Shown: positions 1-11,400 of the stretch, piece by piece
How positions within the stretch are numbered: position 1 is the first letter of the stretch
Layout of the letters: every line of letters begins with the position of its first letter
Origin: Mesorhabditis belari
Lineage: Eukaryota > Nematoda > Chromadorea > Rhabditida > Rhabditidae
NCBI GenBank assembly: GCA_958450365.1
Contig: CAUEEP010000732.1
Span: 3,411,001 to 3,475,000, forward strand
DNA length: 64,000 bases
Reading direction: 5' to 3'
The notes under the pieces: model-generated
Databases searched by the model: none
Seen by the model: only the letters and a program-made list of their open reading frames with translations
Told to the model about the DNA's origin: nothing
Program-made: the position numbers and the translations under genes

Positions 1-56
1 GATCAGACAGTATCTAGCGATCAGACAGTATCTAGCGATCAGACAGTATCTAGCGA
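1..56. repeat. 18-19 bp tandem repeat, three copies
   Basis: The window opens with three consecutive copies of a unit reading GATCAGACAGTATCTAGC. The array may extend beyond the left edge. It lies in what is probably an intron of the PhzF-like gene on the minus strand. Confidence 0.85.
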
Positions 57-61
57 GCTTA

Positions 62-140
62 TGCTCCTCGGAAACAGCCGAGTGGTAAGTGCACTAGGTT
101 CTCAACCTGCTAGCCCTGGTTCGAGCCCGGACTTGAGTGA
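62..140 (+). repeat. tRNA-like (SINE-like) fragment
   Basis: An A-box-like stretch (AGCCGAGTGGTAAGTGC) is followed about 35 bp later by a B-box GGTTCGAGCCC, the layout of an internal Pol III promoter. The acceptor stem does not pair and the T-stem carries a mismatch, so this is not a working tRNA. A tRNA-derived SINE or a tRNA pseudogene is the best reading. Similar fragments lie near 12.4, 26.5, 32.4, 34.8 and 37.7 kb. Confidence 0.45.
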
Positions 141-259
141 AACTTTTCAGTGCTCAGTGCTTTTTCAGTACCTTCTTTTTGAAAAGATAATATGAGATAA
201 TCCAATTGACTTCTTTAGCTTTCTTTAATGAATCTAGAATATAAAATTTTCTATAATAC

Positions 260-699
260 CAATTTCATAAAACAAAACGTGAGATGTGGCAAGAGTGGCA
301 TGACCGCAGAGAGGTACTTCATCCGTTGGAGTGAACCAACGAAGGGAGAATAGGGAGCCTAAAAAGAAGAAATTAAGTGTGCCAGAAAAGATTTGCATTC
401 ATCCAAAAAATCATTGGGTTTAAAGTTACCAGTCTTGAAGTCTTTCCCTTCTTCTAAAGACACCGGATAGGTTGTTTCGGAGAGATTGAACTCGGCGGCG
501 ATTCTTTGATATTCCTGATCGGCTAGTTTCTAGAAATTGTACTCTTTTGGTAATTGAATGGAAAGTTAACAGTGATTAAATAAATAATGATTATCTTTCA
601 AAATATTCCTTTTACCTTTTCAAAAAGACAAACAGCTGCCTGATTTCCGGCAAATTTCGTGTTGGTGAAGGCATCGATGAGGAAAGCGGGACGCTTCAT
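260..699 (-). CDS. PhzF/PBLD-family isomerase-like protein, 5' part
   Basis: Three exons are visible on the minus strand: 699-616, 529-430 and 358-260. They encode the N-terminal half of a phenazine-biosynthesis-like (PhzF/PBLD) protein. The start at 699 opens [16 protein letters not shown], matching the family's VDAFT...F.GNPAAVC opening. Exon 2 carries [14 protein letters not shown], the conserved N-L-S-E-T segment with the catalytic-type glutamate. Exon 3 carries [19 protein letters not shown], the family's CGHATLA signature. The exons join in frame, and the last one ends at a plausible donor, so the second half should lie beyond the left edge. Family members are epimerase/isomerase-fold proteins, and the substrate in animals is not established. 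The gene is transcribed away from filamin with about 14 kb between them. Confidence 0.85.
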
Positions 700-929
700 T
701 GATCTCAAAAAGATAACTGATAACTGATAACTTTTCTGATCTGAAACTAAAACGCTTCCACACTTTATCATTTTCCGAAAATCGTTACCAAATTCGGAAT
801 CTCCTACCTCGATTCTATCTACAGAAAAATTTCCAGCTTAATCGGTTCAAGGAGAGCTGAGAAATTGACGATTGAAAGTCCCCTAGGCTCTCTAAAGGAA
901 ACTGCGAAAAAAAGACACTATTTTTGGGG

Positions 930-1385
930 GGCTTAGACGTGGGGCGTCGTGGCGGGCACTTGTGAGCCAGCTTCTTGGCCGCCAGGTGTGGAGGAAAGGG
1001 TAAAGGGAAACACGGGATCGGGCGGGCTCCTGGCCGACGACCGAACGTGCGCACCAAGCGGCACCTCGTCAGAGGGTGCGCCTCAACGGGAGCAGTCTTG
1101 GGCGGTCAAGGACTATGGTATGGTCAGCCCGAAGGGAAGTAAGCTATAGGCTATAGCCGACGCCCGAACGTCCACACCAAGCGGTACGTCTGCTTCCCCG
1201 AAAGGGGAGCAGTCTCAGACCCGAAACTAGGAGGGAATTCTAGAAATTCTAGAAGAGAGCCGAAAGACCCAAAAGAGAGCAGGTCCTCGCGTGTCACAGT
1301 GATGGGATAGCGTTCGGAGGTTGGGGGAACGGCTCCGCCCGGCGGTACCCGATCCTGCACACCCCAAATTTCTGGAGAAATTTGG
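930..1385. other. GC-rich island with internal duplication
   Basis: About 450 bp is markedly richer in G and C than its AT-rich surroundings. Two related segments lie near 1036-1075 and 1160-1205, sharing CGAACGT, CACCAAGCGG and a following G-rich GGGAGCAGTCT block. No coding similarity was recognised on either strand. It may be the remnant of a mobile element or transferred sequence. Confidence 0.4.
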
Positions 1386-1911
1386 ATCAAAGATTTATTT
1401 TAGCGGAAAAATAATGATAAGGAACTAGCTGCCCAATAAATGGGAAAATATCATACTTGCAAATGGTCAATAAATAGGAGGCGTGGTTTTTAAGAAATTC
1501 TAGTGCAAAAAGGGGGGACAAGACTTTCTCGTTAACCTGATAAATGCAAATATAGATCTAATGGTGGGTATAAAAGGCATAAGTATCCAAAAATCTATCT
1601 AAAATATAAATTAATGTATGAAGAAACAATAGAAAGCTTCTTCTAAAGAAAATTTAATTAAAAATTTGTAAATCTGTGAAACGCTAAAAATGTTCGAAAG
1701 AAAAGCCACTTTTATTTTCTTTTCGGCGTAATTTCGTTGAATTTCTTCTCTTTGAGCAAAAATCGTGATTTGATAAGGAAAGAGATAAGATCACACAATG
1801 ATCCATCAAAAAAAAAAAAGAAAGGCTGTAATTAGTCATGTAATCTTTTCAAAAAAACAAATAATATTGAATGGAATGAGAAAAATGAAGTTTTCATTGC
1901 TTTTTTTTGTT

Positions 1912-2249
1912 CTAGTTTCTAGTTTGTAGTAAAGTCAAAGCTTTGGCAATCTCACGAATAATTTCCGATCAACCGTGATGCCGACGATTCGATCGATTTC
2001 ACCATTTTGTCGCTTTGAAAAGCTTTGCCGCCATTTTGAAAAGCTATGCCGCTTTGCCGCTTTGAAAAGCAGCGCTTTATCGAAAAGTTTCCAACCAAAA
2101 AAGCTCAATAAACAATAAAAATCAAATTTCAAAACTCTCTTCGATTTCTTTCATCCCATTATCACAAAAAATTTCACGAAAGTTTCGGCTGATCGGAAAT
2201 GATTCGTGATATTGCCAAAGCTTTGACTTTACTACAAACTAGAAACTAA
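1912..2249. mobile_element. MITE-like palindromic element, about 60-bp arms
   Basis: The left arm (from about 1912) contains GTAGTAAAGTCAAAGCTTTG, and the right arm (to about 2249) is its near-perfect reverse complement. The interior also contains AAAGCTTTGCCGC-type short repeats. A further half copy of the arm lies at 2464-2512. There is no transposase, which fits a miniature inverted-repeat element. Confidence 0.65.
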
Positions 2250-2409
2250 CAAAAAAAACCCTCTCAATCACCTCTCACTACACATTTTTTACAAGAACAA
2301 TACAGAAATTGTGTATTTCTCCTAGAGAAGCGATCGCTGATACGAAAATCCAATCCAGCCAGAATTTTCTCAAAATTTCCAACAAGTTTATGCCAAAGTT
2401 GATCAAATT

Positions 2410-2582
2410 CGTCCATTCGAATAACTAGAAGCTTAACGTTTTGATTTTTCGATGAAATCCCGTTAGTTTGTAGTAAAGTCAAAGCTTTGGCAATATCACG
2501 AATCATTTCTTGAACATTGTAAATGTACTCAAAAACGGGATTTCATCGAAAAATCAAAACGCTAAGCTTCTAGTTATTCGCA
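2410..2582. repeat. Inverted repeat, about 47-bp arms
   Basis: The stretch before 2465 (CGAATAACTAGAAGCTTAAC onward) is the reverse complement of 2530-2582. The roughly 60-bp spacer contains a half copy of the arm of the neighbouring 1912-2249 element, so the two families are nested or joined. Confidence 0.65.
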
Positions 2583-2644
2583 GATATCGTAGAAATGGAA
2601 CACTTTCGCCAATAAATCTAGAAATGTTAATAGCTGATGAAATG

Positions 2645-2694
2645 AACAAACAAACAAACAAACAAACAAACAAACAAACAAACAAACAAACAAA
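2645..2694. repeat. (CAAA)n microsatellite
   Basis: About twelve CAAA units. The polylysine/asparagine/threonine and polycysteine/valine frames it creates on the two strands are not genes. Confidence 0.9.
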
Positions 2695-3949
2695 TGAACA
2701 AAAGTTTTCTAAACCGGAAGAAAAAAGTCTAGTCAAAACAAAACTTGTACATTTTATAGGAAAATTTGGCTTTGATCTGGCTGTAGTTTTAGATCCAGTT
2801 TTAGATTAGAAAGCATATCAAGATCAAGTTGATTTTTTTAAATCCCATACCCATAGCTGATGAGATCAAGCTTGCAAGCATTGATTTCTTTTCCACGAAA
2901 CCCTCTCCCCTTCATTTTTCATTTGATAAGGCGAAAGTGTGCTCATTAAATGCCTTTCTTTCAATCCATTTCAGTCGTTTTTCCAGTGATTTCCCATCCA
3001 GCTTCTGCTTTTTCCTTTATGAATCTTAAAAATTGCTTAGATCGTTAAGATCGTGATGCTATGAATATGCTTAGATCGTTAAGATTCCTAGGGTGAAAAG
3101 CAAAATTTTGTCTGGCAACATGCAACCAAAGAAGATTTAAAGCATTTTAGAACTTATCAGTTTGCTTAATTTCTATTTAAATATTAATTTATAGATATTT
3201 TATTAAAGAAATCGAATAAAATGTAAACAACTAACAATCACTTTTTAGAGATTTTTAGAAACACACTCGCTGTTTGCCTTTCGTTTGACTTTTGTGTACT
3301 TTGTATTATAAGTTGTAAACGTTCCCGTCCTGGCGCATCAAATTTCGCATCTTTCTTGCTGAAACCAGTGCAGAAATAACGATTTAAATGCGCCAGAAGG
3401 TTTACGTTTAGCTTTTCAGTTTAGCTTTTCGAGCTCAAAGTGCATAAAGGTTAAACGAGAGGCGTCTGGCGAGATTGGATATTTGTCAGATTGTATATGT
3501 TTGCAACTTCTTGAGCACAAAGTACATTATTGCCTCATTTATTACCTTATAGTATTTGAATACTTTTCCAAATCCGATCATCAAAAAGTGTTCCTTTTTT
3601 CCCCTGAGCATCCCCGATTTTCGACTCATCCCATGATTTCCCCGTGACTCATTTATCAAAACATTCATCTAAACGAATCTTTCTTGATTCAAATTTAGCC
3701 AAATTTATTGTTCTTTTCATAATAAATAATAGCTTTCTTCACATTTTCTTATAAACAATAAACAAGATGATTTGTTCTGTATCCACTAGCCCATCGAAGC
3801 AGTGGTTAGGGAAACGTGTGACGGCCTCATAAGGAGCTCGAAATTTAACGTGATTTCCTATACCAAATGTCTCGCGTTTGCAAAGCGTTCTGTAAAAACT
3901 AAAAACGGATTCGAGATCCCCATGGCCGACTCTATAAGATGGACTTTGT

Positions 3950-4045
3950 CTCGAGTCAAAAAGCCAGCTTTGTCTCGAGTCAAAAGGCCAGCTTTGTCTC
4001 GAGTCAAAAGGCCAGCTTGTCTCGAGTCAAAAGTCAAGTCAAGGC
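3950..4045. repeat. 24-bp tandem repeat, four copies
   Basis: Repeats of TTTGTCTCGAGTCAAAAGGC plus CAGC, the last copy shortened and diverged. Open frames on both strands here derive from the repeat. Confidence 0.85.
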
Positions 4046-5516
4046 CAGCTTGACTCGGTGTCTTTCCCATGTCAGCCTCACCCGTGGCTGCTGTGCCAAA
4101 TGAATCATTTTAGCGACAAATTTTCGCAAACATTCTTTAGCTACTTTCACTCATTGTTTATTGAGAATGAATTGTGTTGAAAGGTTGCCGATGAAAACAA
4201 AAATAAAGGAAAGAGAGAGGTCATCTCAATCCAAATCTCCGATCAAATCTCCTCCCATTCACCCCCGACAAAGAGGCCATCATCCACACCATCAATAAAC
4301 CTTTAATAAACCTTTAATAAACCTAATTTTCATAAAATTATGCAAAACAAAATCATTTAAGTATTTAAAAACTTGATAAAGCTTACGAGATTGATTCGTT
4401 TTTTAGTAAATTTGATTTGTCTGCAACAAAAAGGCCTTGTCTGCTTTGTCTGCTTTTTATTTAGAGTTTGGCTACAATAAGATTAAAATAAAATCTAATT
4501 TTCATATTCTTCATTGATCGTTTTAGATACAAATTAATTATGAAATCTAAGAGAATTTCATTTTCTATAGAAAAAAAAATTTGGTGCAAAGCCCGTTTTG
4601 CTACAAAGCAAGATAATTTCTTGTTTTAATTGTTTTATTGGTTGGAGGATGAGTTGATTGGTTCGAGCAGTTTGAATTGTTTCATTGGTTGGAGGAGGTT
4701 GGAGGAGGTTGGAGGAGGTCGAGATTCGACCTTTTCCTAGAAAACGATTATTTTGTTGTAACCAAGTACAGACAAATGGTTTTTTTTGGATTTCAAAGCA
4801 TTTTCTTCCTTTTCAACTGGCCATTTTGGGGTAATGAAAATAAAAGAAATTGAAAAAACGATTTTTAAATATCTTCTTTCCAATCCATTTTAAGTATTCA
4901 CGAAATTTTCTTCATTTTTTCACTTTGTTTTGTTTTGTTTTTTTCTGATGAAGGGCTAGGCGCGAAAAGTTTTTGAACGCTGTTCCCATTCTCTTTTTGG
5001 CCGATTTTTGGCCGACCATCACAACCACATTTTTCTGCGTAATTTTCTCATCAAAAGATTTTCTCATTATTTATTTTTATTTATTTATTTCAATCCAATA
5101 GTTTGTTGTTGTTGTTTTTTTTTAAACGAAAACGCGAATCTTGTCAAGCTGATATTTTCTGTGCCAGAAAACTTTGCAGTTTTGATAATTAGCAGATGAT
5201 TGTTCAAGAGTTTTTCCCCAGGTAAAGCAGTATTGAAATCAAAGGTAAAGCAGTATTGAAACCTTTTGAAGAAAGTGCTTAACCTGGGACATCTCCAGCC
5301 CTCCATTTAATGCATTGGATTTAAAAATCTTTTATATAAAAGATGTAAAAGATTTCTTATCTCTCAAAGATCAAACGTGTTCATTGTTTGCAAAAAAACG
5401 GAAGTTTTAACTTTTCTTATGAAAAGTTGAACTGAAACAAGTGAGCAACGAGGATTTGGGAAGGAGAAAGGGAAAGATTATCTTTATGAAATTGAACAGC
5501 TGACGATTGGCTCAAA

Positions 5517-5560
5517 TTCTAAGCAGAAAGAAAGAAAGGAAGACAGAAAGAAAGAGAGAG

Positions 5561-5606
<46 letters not shown>
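5517..5606. repeat. (GAAA)n microsatellite
   Basis: AGAAAGAAAG runs. A polypyrimidine companion tract of CTTCTTTCATT units lies at 5905-6002. Both are simple-sequence tracts without coding evidence. Confidence 0.9.
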
Positions 5607-6065
5607 CTTTTACTCATTCGTGGAACGTTCAACTGTTTCAAAAAGATCATGATTTTCCATTTAATCAAATGTTCCAATCAATCAAATGTTAACATAAACA
5701 ATAACTAGCTTGGTTCTTTATTCATTTAATATCTACTTTCATATGATTTCCAACCTCTCCTGTCCAAAAGGGTCACAAGTTATTGAATCCTTTCTCTATA
5801 TTGCACATATCCTCTTTTCATCTCTTTCCCATTCCCAATCTCAATCCCTTTGTCCACCTGATGTCATGAGTCTCTCTATTTTTAAACTCAACACTTTCAA
5901 AGTTCTTTCTTTACTTCTTCTTTTATTACTTCTTCTTTCATTTCTTCTTCTTTCATTTCTTCTTCTTTCATTACTTCTTCTTTCTTTACTTCTTCTTTCT
6001 AGGCTTTTCTTTGTAATTGTCAACAAGTCTGTTACTTGTTATGCAACTTTGAACTTGTTGATCAG

Positions 6066-6120
6066 GCTTTAAATATTGTCGCTTACAAGCAACTTAAATA
6101 TTGTCGCTTACAAGCAACTA
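6066..6120. repeat. Two direct copies of a 26-bp unit
   Basis: TAAATATTGTCGCTTACAAG plus CAACT occurs twice in tandem. Confidence 0.8.
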
Positions 6121-6732
6121 TAATCTGGTTTGGCTTTAGCTTAATTAAGTCTAGCTGGATCTAAGCTAGCTTAAAACTAGAAGATTCAAGCATTTAAATC
6201 GACTCTATTTCCAGCCTACAGTATTCTTTTCTTTTTCTTAAATGTTATGCAGAAATGTGAACGAAAAAATTTCCCTTGTTGATGATGAAACTTTTTTGCC
6301 ATTTTGCCTTGTTCCATTTGGAATAGTCAAAACAAATCATTGAATTTTTCTGAATCATTTCCCCAAATGGATTCTTTTTCATTTTATATTCATTTCATCT
6401 TTTTTTAAATATCTAAATCTATTTAGGAGAATAGAAACGATAAGAAAAGAGGTGAAGAAAGTGCAGTGTTTGTTTTGTCATATGTCGTGCGGGGGGTTTT
6501 GCATGTTTCGTGAAAAGGGAAGGGGTAAAAAAGAAGAAGAATCTTTCTACAGCTAAAGCACCATCTGCTTGTTTTTCATAAGTTTTTCCATCAAGATTCA
6601 CCATTTCTAGAAATTTACTTGATAAAAGTTTATTGGTTTTGATTATTTGTGGCATTTGATTGACTAGCAATTGGCCTAATTGCTCGGTAAAGGCAAAAAC
6701 GAGCTGAACTTGACTTTAGATTTTGAATTCTT

Positions 6733-7150
6733 ACGATTGTGATTACAATTGTACGATCATTGTACGTCATTGTACGATTGTACGACGATCATGGTACGTC
6801 ATTGTACGTCATTGTACAATTGTACGATCGTTGTACGTCATTGTACAATTGTACGATCGTTGTACGTCATTGTACGATTGTACGACGATCATTGTACTTC
6901 ATTGTACAATGGTACGATCGTTGTACGTCATTGTACGATTGTACGACGATCATTGTACTTCATTGTACAATGGTACGATCGTTGTACGTCATTGTACGAT
7001 TGTACGACGATCGTTGTACGTCATTCTACGTAATTGTACAATTGTACGATCATTGTACGTAATTGTACGATTGTACGACGATCGTTGTACGTCATTCTAC
7101 GTAATTGTACAATTGTACGATCGTTGTACGTCATTGTACAATTGTACGAC
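6733..7150. repeat. GTAC-rich satellite array
   Basis: About 420 bp of interleaved GTACGTCATT, GTACAATTGTACGATC and GTACGATTGTACGACGATC units. The monomers are themselves palindromic around GTAC, and units vary by single substitutions. A second array of the same family is at 8493-8690. All three forward frames stay open because of the repeat and encode tyrosine/valine/cysteine-rich strings that are not genes. Confidence 0.9.
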
Positions 7151-7379
7151 TTAAGAATAAGTAATGGAGATTGTCATTGTTCAAAAGTAACACAATTTGA
7201 TTCTAGATAAATGAGTAAATAGGTAAATAGGTAAAAAATATAAAACAGTTAGTAGAAGTGTTCCGCGGGTGATGGGGATAAACGGGGATTGAGAGGGGGA
7301 GAGGCTGTACCTTCTGTACTCTCCCCAGTCTCTCCTAGTCTTACCCCTCTTGTACTAAATGCCTGTAGGGGAATCGATT

Positions 7380-7470
7380 CTCCTTCCTTTCCCCTTTCTT
7401 TCCTTCTTTCTTCTTCTTCTTCTTTCTTCTTCTTCTTTCTTCTTTCTTCTTTTTTCTTTCTTCTTTCTAT
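7380..7470. repeat. CTT-rich polypyrimidine tract
   Basis: A strand-asymmetric C/T tract of TTCTTCTT and TTTCTTC units. Confidence 0.85.
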
Positions 7471-7727
7471 AAGAAAACCAGCAAAAACGCGAAAACGAAG
7501 CACCTTTCCCCTTTTCTTTTTATCATTCTTTTGCTTACCATAAAAAACCCCTGGATTTATGATTTAAAGAGGATTTTCTTCAGAAAGTGTCTTCAGAAAG
7601 GCTTTTCTTTCTTTCTCTTTAAAAAACTTGACTTAATTAGATTTTTCTTCAATTAATTGTCTTCTCAAAGTTCTTTAGATTTGACAATCGTATTCAAAGC
7701 CTTTGTTTTTCATATTTTTCAGAGTTC

Positions 7728-7838
7728 TTTCCTTATTTTTCAGAGTTCTTTCCTTATTTTTCAGAGTTCTTTCCTTATTTTTCAGAGTTCTTTCCTTATT
7801 TTTCAGAGTTCTTTCCTTATTTTTCAGAGTTCTTTCCA
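7728..7838. repeat. 20-bp minisatellite, about six copies
   Basis: Near-identical copies of TTCCTTATTTTTCAGAGTTC. Each unit holds a TTTTTCAG motif resembling a nematode splice acceptor. The open frame through it (FQSSFLI repeats) is a repeat artefact. Confidence 0.85.
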
Positions 7839-8145
7839 CAAATCTTCCACTCATTTTTCGATTATTCGTGAGATAAGGATTCTAAATCAAAAATTTAATC
7901 AAAAATTTTCAATCTTTATTTTCCTTAGATCAATAATGCCTTCTTTTCGCACTCGATTCCATTTTTGGGCCAAAGAAAACCGAAAAAATGCCTCTGATTC
8001 ATTTTCTTTGCTTTTTTTTGCTTTTCTCGACCGATTCACTTCTTTAAATAAACAGTGATTATTCAAAAAAACCTCAAAAAAAACTTTCTTTTAAACAAAA
8101 TGAAATTTTGACTTTATTTTCCTTGTTCTCTGCCTTATTTACCTT

Positions 8146-8314
8146 GTACTTTGTGCTCAAAATGAGAAACAGCTCAAAAATTGTGCTCCAATTAGTAAAC
8201 GCATCCTTTCTGGTGCACCTAATTCTTCATTTTCCTTGAGAGAAGCCGTTTCTATTAGAAAAATCAAGAACTCAGTGCACTAGAAAGCGTTTATAACTTT
8301 TGAGCACAAAGTAC
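8146..8314. mobile_element. Short palindromic element, TGTACTTTGTGCTC ends
   Basis: The left end TGTACTTTGTGCTCAAAA and right end TTTTGAGCACAAAGTACA are perfect inverted repeats. Internally, CTTTCTGGTGCAC and GTGCACTAGAAAGCG mirror each other too. Relatives, mostly partial, lie near 3291-3445, 12165-12260, 17263-17366, 33145-33240 and 62053-62163. This is a miniature inverted-repeat family without coding sequence. Confidence 0.7.
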
Positions 8315-8387
8315 ACCGTGAATAGTTCTGTTGAAGCTTGATTTCTCATCTTATAGAATTGTTGGCTTTGTTTTGCAACTCGCAACT

Positions 8388-8785
8388 TGATAATGATTAC
8401 AATTGTAATCGTTTTTTAGTTGTTTTTATGACAAAATTGTTTGATAAAGGTTTGGAGATTTCCTTTCAAAAAAAAATCATAGTTGCATAGGCCGTTGTAC
8501 GTCATTGTACGATTGTACGACGATCATTGTACGTCATTGTACAATGGTACGATTGTTGTACGTCGTTGTACAATTGTACGATCATTGTGCGTCATTGTAC
8601 AATGGTACGATCGTTGTACGTAATTGTACGATGGTACGACAATCATTGTACGTCATTGTACAATTGTACGATCGTTGTTCGTCGTTGTTAACAATTGTAA
8701 TCGTTTTTTAGTTGTTTTTATGACAAAATTGTTGATAAAGGTTTGGAGATTTCCTTTAAAAAAAAAATCATAGTTGCATAGGCCG
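8388..8785. repeat. Second GTAC satellite array flanked by about 95-bp direct repeats
   Basis: The array at 8493-8690 is of the same family as 6733-7150. It lies between two nearly identical copies (about 8395-8493 and 8692-8785) of a sequence containing AATCGTTTTTTAGTTGTTTT and ending ATAGTTGCATAGGCCG. The flanks differ by a few indels, suggesting that duplication of the flank and growth of the array are linked. Confidence 0.8.
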
Positions 8786-9039
8786 ATTTGGCGGGGCGAC
8801 TCTTTCCTTCTCTTCGACCTATTCTGAAAAATTTAACACTTCAAAGAGAGAGAGAGAAAAAAAACTCTTGGCTAGATCCAGTTCTTCTTAAAACTCATTT
8901 TAGTCACTTTAAGTTGGTTTTAAGTTGGTTTTAAGTTAGTTTTAAGTTTAAAAAACAGTTTTCCTTATACATTGATGCCTTCATTGATTGATTCTTAAGC
9001 TCGTACTCGGCTTTCTTCTTTTGCTTGTCTTTTCGAGGT

Positions 9040-10330
9040 GATAAAAGCTATTGTAACGTTTTTGATATCTCAACATGTAAGAGTTTATTAGAAATTTGAA
9101 GAAATTTGAAAGCTAAGCCAAATAAAATCTAAACTAAAGCCTTTAGGAGTGGATAATCGACAATTTCGAGTAGATTATATGTAGATCGAAGCTAAAATAT
9201 TGAAAAGTTAACAACAATCATCTAGGGATTTTGTAAAGTTTTAATGTTAAAAGGTAAATGAAAAGAATGAATTATTCAATTTCTTTTGTTAATCCAAATG
9301 TTTAAGCGGATAGGGGACGTCGTCGTCGGCAAAGATTTCCCCTTTCCACCTGAAAACTCGCTTTCCTGAGCAAAAGAATGAAAAAAATAGCGACCCTGAC
9401 CCTTTTGATTGAGTTTAAGTTTAAGTTTAAGATGATAAAAGTTATTGTAACATTTTTGATATACCAAAGTGTAAGTTAGAAATTAGAGTTTGTTAGAAAT
9501 TAGAAGTAATTTGAAATCTAAGCCAAAGTAAATCTAAACTAAAGCCTGCAGGAGTGGACAATCGACAATTTAGGGAAATCTTTGCCGACAACGTCGTCCC
9601 CTATCCGCTTAAACATTTGGATTAACAAAAGAAATTCAATTGTTCATTGAATTCATTGTTTATATGTAGGTCGAAGCTGAAATATTGAAAAGTTAGCAAG
9701 AATCATCTAGGGATTTTGTAAAGTTTTAATGGTAAAATGAAAACAATGAATTCAATGAACAATTGAATTTCTTTTGTCAATCCAAATGTTTAAGCGGATA
9801 GGGGACGACGTCGGCAAAGATTTCCCCTTTTTTCCCCTTGAAAACTCGCTTTCCTGAGCAAAAGAATGAAAAAAACGGCGACCCTGACCCTTTTGATTGA
9901 GTTTAAGTTTAAGTTTAAGGTGATAAAAGCTATTGTAACGTTTTTGATATACAAAAATTACCTAGGGATATTGTAAAGTCAAAAAAAAACAATGAATTGT
10001 TCAATTTCTTTTGTCAATCCAAATGTTTAAGCGGATAAGGGACGACGTCGGCAAAGATTTCCCCTTTTTTCCACCAGAAAACCCGCTTTCCTGAGCAAAA
10101 GAATGAAAAAACGGTGACCCTGACCGGTCCTTGCAGTTGATGAAATGAGAATTATGTTCATTTTTGTTAAGTGTTCAATATTTTAGCTTCGATCTACATA
10201 TAATCTACTCGAAATTGTCGATTGTCGATTGCGACTAATGCCTAAAGGCTTTAGTTTAGATTTAATTTGGCTTAGCTTTCAAATTTCTTCAAATTTCTAA
10301 TTTCTAATAAACTCTTCACCTTTCAATATT
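9040..10330. repeat. Cluster of about 300-bp interspersed repeats, both orientations
   Basis: The core TTTAAGCGGATAGGGGACG, followed by GTCGGCAAAGATTTCCCC, a CGACCCTGACCCTTTTGATT block and GTTTAAGTTTAAG, recurs at about 9293, 9780 and 10017. It is inverted at about 9577-9625. Copies overlap or truncate each other. The same repeat returns at 13,261-13,850. No coding capacity was seen. Confidence 0.75.
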
Positions 10331-10436
10331 CAATCATTCAATTTTAAATGCTTACTATATTCTATATTATTATATTCGATTCGATAAATACTTTGTGTTT
10401 TTATTGCCGCAAACTAACACTTTTACTATCGCTTTG

Positions 10437-10582
10437 AAAGTTTAAAGTTAGCTTAAAGTTAGCTTAAAGTTAGCTTAAAGTTAGCTTAAAGTTAGCTTAA
10501 AGTTAGCTTAAAGTTAGCTTAAAGTTAGCTTAAAGTTAGTTTAAAGTTAGTTTAAAGTTAGCTTAAAGTTAGCTTAAAGTTT
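10437..10582. repeat. 12-bp minisatellite (TTAAAGTTAGC)n
   Basis: About a dozen near-perfect units of AGCTTAAAGTT. Confidence 0.9.
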
Positions 10583-10891
10583 ACTGGGGACCTTATGCAG
10601 AAAGCCTAAATTTCTCTCATTCCATTTTATCTCAAAAAGATCTTTCTGAATTTCAAAAAACAGGCATTTTCTTTACCGGTTTTCTTTGAAAAGATCTTTT
10701 TTTCTAGTTTTATTTGTTTTGCTATTTATTTACCCATCAAATTATCTCCAGACCTCGTTTCTTTGATCACTTCATCCTTCATCACATCACTCTTCATCAC
10801 AAAAACTCATTTTTCTTTTCATTTCCTTTCTATTCCATTATTTCTTTTGATTATTTCATTCAATTCTTTATTTAATATTTACTATTGTAAA

Positions 10892-11400
10892 TACAACTTT
10901 TCTATTGACACCAAAATGGGTTTCTTTTGAAGAAAGTGCTCAAACTGTCACATATGACAATAGCCCGCAGTTTTCAATTCACCAACCCAATATATTGACT
11001 ATTTTAACGATCATTTGATGCAGAATGAAATTACGCATCGAATGACACCAAAAACAACTTAATAATATTCATGCGAAATGAAATATTGGTCAAAATACGG
11101 CTGAAAAAATGCCCGTACAGTAAGGCAGACAGAGAGACAGACAGAAAGACAGACAGATACCGTAACCCCCTCCCGTCCCCCCCCCCTCCTTTTCCACCGT
11201 TTCATTTGTGAAAATTCGTCAGTTTGGCATTTCTTGCAAACCAGTTTTTGAATCGTTCTGAAAATTTGGATATAAGCTTGATTTTTGATTCTCTACAACT
11301 TTTCTATTGACACCAAAATGGGTTTTCTTTTGAAGAAAGTGCTCAAGCTGTCACATATGACAATAGCCCGCAGTTTTCAATTCACCAACCCAATATATAG
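10892..11400. mobile_element. Two mariner-type terminal fragments
   Basis: A 100-bp sequence ending in CGCAGTTTTCAATTCACCAA and CCCAATATA occurs at 10,892-10,992 and again at 11,295-11,400. The end matches the inverted terminus of the mariner at 27.3-29.0 kb (TTGGGTTGGTGCATTGAAAA in the other orientation). Both copies point the same way and no transposase is present, so these are solo ends or a deletion derivative. Confidence 0.6.

Noticed and set aside
6723..7154. Three overlapping plus-strand open frames of 94-143 codons
   Set aside because: They are produced by the GTAC satellite. The protein is a monotonous Tyr/Val/Cys string in all frames with no similarity.
7657..8058. 133-codon plus-strand frame with FQSSFLI repeats
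   Set aside because: The frame exists because a 20-21-bp minisatellite keeps it open, and the remainder is AT-rich without splice or homology support.
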